Part shown: in pieces, positions 60,720-64,000 of the stretch
Position numbering within the stretch: the first letter of the stretch is position 1
How the letters are laid out: the number at the start of each line of letters is the position of its first letter
Assembly: GCF_015694725.1 (NCBI RefSeq)
Contig: NZ_JADQDQ010000001.1
Location: forward strand, 682,001-746,000
Source of the DNA: Hymenobacter jeongseonensis
GTDB taxonomy: Bacteria; Bacteroidota; Bacteroidia; Cytophagales; Hymenobacteraceae
DNA length: 64,000 nucleotides
Reading direction: 5' to 3'
Position numbers and translations under genes: made by a program
The notes under the pieces: model-generated
Told to the model about the DNA's origin: nothing
Database searches by the model: none
What the model saw: only the letters and a program-made list of their open reading frames with translations

Positions 60720-61751
60720 CTAGCTAATGCCCGTTGCAAGCGCTTGCAGCAAGGCGGCGGCGTTGTCATCGGGAGCGCAACCGGACACGGGAACGAAGGT
60801 GCGCGCGGGCTCGCCCGGCCGCTGGGCCAAGCCGTAGGTGTAGGTCTTGTCGTAGTAATCGAGTACTAGCTCCACCATTAAGTTAAAATCGCCGGCCTCC
60901 ACAGCGGCCAGGGCCTGCTGCGTGGCTAGGCCGCCCAGGCGCTTGTGGAGCCGCTCGATGGCGGCAGCCAGTTCCGTGGGGTCTTCGGCTCCGTATTCGG
61001 CGGCCAGCTTGGCCACGCGGGCGGCGCGGGGCACCTCCAGCACCCAGCGCGGGGCAGTACGCAGCTGCGCAAACAAGGCCGGTGGAATAGTGAGCCGGCC
61101 AATTTGCCGGCTTTCGTCTTCTACCCAAATCGGTGCATCGGTGGGCAAGGCGGCCAGAGTGGCGGCCAAGTTGTTCTCGAACTGCTCCTGGGTGGGCTGA
61201 ACGGGCTGGCCAATGGCCCCAAAAGCCGAGCCTTTGTGACTAGCCAGCCCCTCTAAGTCGAGCACGGGCTGCGAATGGGATGCGGCGGCCAAGGCGTGCA
61301 GCACATCGGTTTTGCCGCTGCCAGTGAGGCCACCCAGTACGCGCCAGTTGCGCGGCGTTTCGAACGAGGCCAGCACGGCGCGGCGGTAGTCCTTGTAGCC
61401 CTTGTCCAATAGGTGCACTTTGAAACCGGCCAGCTCCAGCAGCCACAGCACCGCCCCGCTGCGCATGCCGCCACGCCAGCAGTGCAGCCGTACTTCTTTG
61501 CCCTGGGCCAGCTTTTGCGCCTTTTTTACCATTTCCGACATCTTCGGCCCGAAAAACTCCAGCCCCAGGTGCACGGCACGCTCCTGGCTCACCTGCTTGT
61601 AAGTCGTGCCGATGCGGGCCCGCTCTTCGTCGGTGAACAGCGGCAGGTTGAGGGCGCCCGGCACGTGGCCTTGCGCAAACTCAATGGGCGCGCGCACGTC
61701 GAGAATCGGGTAGGGGAGGGCCTCAAACTCGGCTAACGAATGACGGGGCAT
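60720..61751 (-). CDS. mnmH: tRNA 2-selenouridine/geranyl-2-thiouridine synthase
   Basis: From the ATG at 61751 it has 343 residues with a rhodanese domain first (ILDVRAPIEFAQGHVPGALNLPLF, catalytic C91 in HCWRGGMRSGAV) and a P-loop domain second (GGLTGSGKTDVL at 140-150). This is the SelU/MnmH layout, which converts 2-thiouridine at tRNA wobble position 34 to selenouridine via a geranylated intermediate. No selD (selenophosphate synthetase) lies nearby, so selenium use cannot be judged from the window. The frame upstream to 61790 is unneeded. Confidence 0.93.
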   Translation of the reverse strand: MPRHSLAEFEALPYPILDVRAPIEFAQGHVPGALNLPLFTDEERARIGTTYKQVSQERAVHLGLEFFGPKMSEMVKKAQKLAQGKEVRLHCWRGGMRSGAVLWLLELAGFKVHLLDKGYKDYRRAVLASFETPRNWRVLGGLTGSGKTDVLHALAAASHSQPVLDLEGLASHKGSAFGAIGQPVQPTQEQFENNLAATLAALPTDAPIWVEDESRQIGRLTIPPALFAQLRTAPRWVLEVPRAARVAKLAAEYGAEDPTELAAAIERLHKRLGGLATQQALAAVEAGDFNLMVELVLDYYDKTYTYGLAQRPGEPARTFVPVSGCAPDDNAAALLQALATGIS

Positions 61752-61838
61752 GGAACTACTGAGAGAGTGGGGAGAGAAAAGCGGTAACAAAAGCGAACCG
61801 GTGAGGGAGTCGCCTTCTATGATTTCCGAACGGAGGAG

Positions 61839-62552
61839 TTACTTGAGCTGCCTTTTGTAGAGCTGCACTGTATTTTCTAGGCCCAGGTATAGGGCGTCGC
61901 ACACCAGCGCGTGGCCAATGCTGACTTCGGCTAGTTCGGGCAGCTGCTGTTTCAGCCAGGCTAGGTTATCCAGGTCCAGGTCGTGGCCGGCATTCACGCC
62001 CAGGCCCATCTGCCCGGCGCGGGCGGCGGCGGCGCGGTAGGGGGCCACGGCCCGTTCGCGGTCGGCGAGGTAGTGCACGGCATAGGCTTCCGTATAGAGC
62101 TCGATGCGGTCGGTGCCGGTGGTGACGGCAGCTTCCACCAACGCTAGGTCGGGGTCGAGGAAAATGCTGACGCGGCACCCCAGGCTCTTGAGCTCGGCCA
62201 CCACGTCGCATAAATAGGCCTGGTGCCGGATAACGTCCCAGCCGGCGTTGGACGTAATGGCCTCGGGGGCGTCGGGCACCAGCGTTACCTGCTCGGGGCG
62301 CACCTGGCGGCACAGGGCCAGAAAATCAGGCGTGGGGTTGCCCTCCACGTTCAGCTCCGTGGTCACAACGGACTTCAGGTCGCGCACGTCTTGGTAGCGG
62401 ATGTGGCGCTCGTCGGGCCGTGGGTGCACGGTGATGCCTTCGGCCCCAAACCGCTCAATGTCGCGGGCGGCTTGCAGAATGTCGGGCCGGTTGTGGCCCC
62501 GGGCGTTGCGCAGGGTGGCCAGTTTGTTGATGTTGACGCTGAGCTTGGTCAC
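61839..62552 (-). CDS. pdxJ: Pyridoxine 5'-phosphate synthase
   Basis: The GTG at 62552 ([19 protein letters not shown]) gives a 237-residue protein, the standard PdxJ length; the longer frame to 62762 has no homology. Motifs are [46 protein letters not shown] and [21 protein letters not shown] (here [16 protein letters not shown]), all typical. PdxJ condenses aminoacetone phosphate with deoxyxylulose phosphate in vitamin B6 synthesis. Confidence 0.96.
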   Translation of the reverse strand: MTKLSVNINKLATLRNARGHNRPDILQAARDIERFGAEGITVHPRPDERHIRYQDVRDLKSVVTTELNVEGNPTPDFLALCRQVRPEQVTLVPDAPEAITSNAGWDVIRHQAYLCDVVAELKSLGCRVSIFLDPDLALVEAAVTTGTDRIELYTEAYAVHYLADRERAVAPYRAAAARAGQMGLGVNAGHDLDLDNLAWLKQQLPELAEVSIGHALVCDALYLGLENTVQLYKRQLK

Positions 62553-63005
62553 GGAGAAGTTGGGAAGGAGTGAAGGTGGTTGGCAAAGCACAACAGCCCA
62601 TTTGCGTAGGTTGATTTGTACTGAGTGCCGTAATGGAGCCGGCTTGCGGGCCTGTTGCCGTAGCTTCGGGCCGAAATTACGCCCTTCGTCGTCCTCATGC
62701 CGGGCCGCTGGGCCTTGTCTGATGCTCTCACGTTCCTTTACTTCACTCAATCCACTGTTCACGCGTCATCTTAAAATTCGGCATTAGTTGACGCCAATGA
62801 ATTGGGGCCATTACCACTTGCACTCGAATGAAGGTGACTGCTGCTTCGTGCTGACCTTTGCTAAACTCAAGCTTACCCGTGGCCAGTCTGTCCCAACCCG
62901 CGCCCCGCGCCGCATCGCCCTATACCCTCGGCCACCCGCCCCGGTTTGGGGCTATCATCGGCTTTTCCCATCCTCCCACGCACTAACCCGCCAATACCCT
63001 TCCCC
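62553..63005. other. Divergent intergenic region (453 bp) between pdxJ and yqeY
   Basis: No credible gene is present; a 74-codon open frame at 62788-63012 has no signal peptide or domain and overlaps the yqeY start. Promoters for both flanking genes should lie here, but no clean TAnnTTTG box was found. Confidence 0.5.
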
Positions 63006-63467
63006 ATGCTAAAAGACACCATCGACGCTGCCATCAAGCAAGCCATGCTGGCCAAAGACAAAGTACGCCTCACCACTCTGCGCAGCATCAAATCCCAGAT
63101 TATGCTGGCCGAAACCGCCGAGGGCGCCACCGGTGGCGCCCTTACCCCCGAAGCCGAGTTGAAGATGCTCAACAAAGCGGCCAAGCAGCGCCGCGATGCC
63201 GCCGCCATTTACAAAGAGCAGTTTCGCTCCGATTTGGAGGAAAACGAGCTGGCTGAACTGGCCATCATCGAGGAATTTCTGCCCGCTCAGCTCTCCGAGG
63301 CCGATTTGGTGGAGCGCCTCGTGCACATCATCCAGCGCGTTGGGGCGCAGGGCCCTTCCGACTTGGGCAAGGTGATGGGCGTGGCCGCGCGCGAGCTCTC
63401 AGGCCAGGCCGATGGCAAGCGCATCTCCGACGTCATCAACCACTTGTTGAACAACACCAACCTGTAA
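63006..63467 (+). CDS. GatB/YqeY domain protein
   Basis: The 153-residue protein is the stand-alone YqeY form: LKDTIDAAIKQAMLAKDKVRLTTLRSIKSQI at the start and ELAELAIIEEFLPAQLSEADLVE, then GPSDLGKVMGVAARELSGQADGKRISDVIN. The C-terminal domain resembles the tRNA-binding tail of GatB, but stand-alone YqeY function is not established. A hairpin of 10 bp lies 8 bp after its stop. Confidence 0.93.
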   Translation: MLKDTIDAAIKQAMLAKDKVRLTTLRSIKSQIMLAETAEGATGGALTPEAELKMLNKAAKQRRDAAAIYKEQFRSDLEENELAELAIIEEFLPAQLSEADLVERLVHIIQRVGAQGPSDLGKVMGVAARELSGQADGKRISDVINHLLNNTNL

Positions 63468-63475
63468 ATCATGCG

Positions 63476-63506
63476 CGCTGAGGGATGGCGCCGCTGTCCC
63501 TCAGCG
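63476..63506 (+). terminator. Hairpin between yqeY and the CvpA gene
   Basis: CGCTGAGGGA pairs with TCCCTCAGCG around an 11-base loop, followed by TCTTATT. The weak T-run suggests partial termination only. Confidence 0.5.
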
Positions 63507-63520
63507 TCTTATTGCCTGCC

Positions 63521-64000
63521 ATGACGGCCCTCGATATTCTGCTCCTGCTTCCGCTCGGCATTGGGGCCGTAAAAGGTTTTCGACGCGGGCTGGTGCTCGA
63601 AGTTGTTTCGCTGCTGGCGTTTGTCTTGGCCGTGGTGGGCGGGTTGAGTCTGCTTTCGGCGGCGGTGCCGCTGGTGCGGCACTACGTGGGCAGCGCCTTT
63701 GGCATGCTGCCCCTGGTGTCGTTTGCGCTGGTGTTTGTGGCCATCATGTGGGGCGTGCACATGCTCGGGGGCCTGCTCAAAACCGCCGTGCACCTCACCC
63801 CGCTGGGCATGCTGGATAACCTGCTCGGCGGTGCGGCCGGCGTTATCAAATGGATACTGGGCCTGAGCCTGCTGCTGCACGGCACCCGGTTGGCGGGCCT
63901 GCACCTGCTCTCGCCAGCTCTGGTGGCCGAGTCCCAGGTGCTGCCCATTGTGCAGCAGGCCACGCCGCTGGCGCTGCAACTCACCGGCTACGTGCTGCCT
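63521..64000 (+). CDS. CvpA family membrane protein (3' end outside window)
   Basis: The frame from the ATG at 63521 stays open to the window end (160 residues seen). It starts MTALDILLLLPLGIGAVKGFRRGLVLEVVSLL with the CvpA pattern of four hydrophobic helices and a GFRRGL motif. CvpA proteins are inner-membrane proteins linked to colicin V production and to envelope or peptidoglycan processes; the specific role is not known. Translation beyond the edge cannot be assessed. Confidence 0.87.
   Translation, partial: MTALDILLLLPLGIGAVKGFRRGLVLEVVSLLAFVLAVVGGLSLLSAAVPLVRHYVGSAFGMLPLVSFALVFVAIMWGVHMLGGLLKTAVHLTPLGMLDNLLGGAAGVIKWILGLSLLLHGTRLAGLHLLSPALVAESQVLPIVQQATPLALQLTGYVLP

Noticed and set aside
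62788..63012. A 74-codon frame upstream of yqeY
   Set aside because: No domain or signal peptide, and it runs into the yqeY start.
1..64000. CRISPR arrays, insertion sequences, phage genes or rRNA
   Set aside because: No direct repeat-spacer series, transposase, integrase or rRNA sequence was recognised in the window.

Overview
The window (about 64 kb, GC-rich) looks like a chromosome segment of a Hymenobacter-like member of the Bacteroidota (Cytophagales). The reasons are two secreted proteins with type IX secretion C-terminal tails, an exosortase X / PID-CTERM cassette, a TonB-plug protein, Bacteroidetes-type promoters (TAnnTTTG, in one case with TTG 19 bases upstream) and the general gene content. 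No phage, insertion sequence, CRISPR array or rRNA operon was seen.

Layout. 1-1201: C-terminal part of polyphosphate kinase. 1336-5384 (minus): a tightly packed operon of GT2 glycosyltransferase, NAD-dependent epimerase, SDR, peroxidase-like CMD protein and radical-SAM ArsS, which together read as an arsenosugar-type pathway; a divergent DUF547 plus periplasmic protein pair follows. 7-16 kb: an outer-membrane protein, hflX, cytochrome c, GT4 glycosyltransferase, rfbC, murF, an FG-GAP secreted protein and a DxD glycosyltransferase-like protein. 16.9-24.5 kb: a nitrilase/omega-amidase next to a YbdL-like aminotransferase, a giant 10-PAS histidine kinase and a lipoprotein MsrA. 24.8-35.7 kb: cell-envelope proteins (a macroglobulin-like/TonB-plug protein without a barrel, YceI, a metalloprotease-propeller-barrel fusion, DUF4136, META, DUF2141) and NADH dehydrogenase 2. 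35.8-49.1 kb: stress, redox and repair genes (YdeI-like, aldo/keto reductase, ferritin-like, DsbA/FrnE, ElaA, mfd, YdjM-like, NYN-cold-shock fusion, thioesterase, Mpo1-like, GNAT, YajQ, TerC). 49.1-51.5 kb: a tandemly duplicated two-gene module of a small protein and a membrane J-domain protein. 51.5-55.4 kb: TrmH-type methyltransferase, mutS, tRNA-Gly and tRNA-Leu. 55.5-57 kb: exosortase X, its membrane partner and a 72-residue PID-CTERM cargo. 57.3-64 kb: MoxR ATPase, a T9SS cargo, mnmH, pdxJ, YqeY and a partial CvpA.

Dispersed through the intergenic spaces is a family of ~98-bp near-perfect hairpin repeats (three full copies and one remnant). A second, different inverted-repeat element lies between the TrmH gene and mutS. 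The systems most worth a second look are the arsenosugar-type operon, the compact XrtX/PID-CTERM cassette, the duplicated J-domain module and the metalloprotease-propeller-barrel fusion. Starts were re-chosen where the longest open frame ran into terminators, promoters or signal peptides. All functional calls rest on reading motifs by eye, not on database searches.
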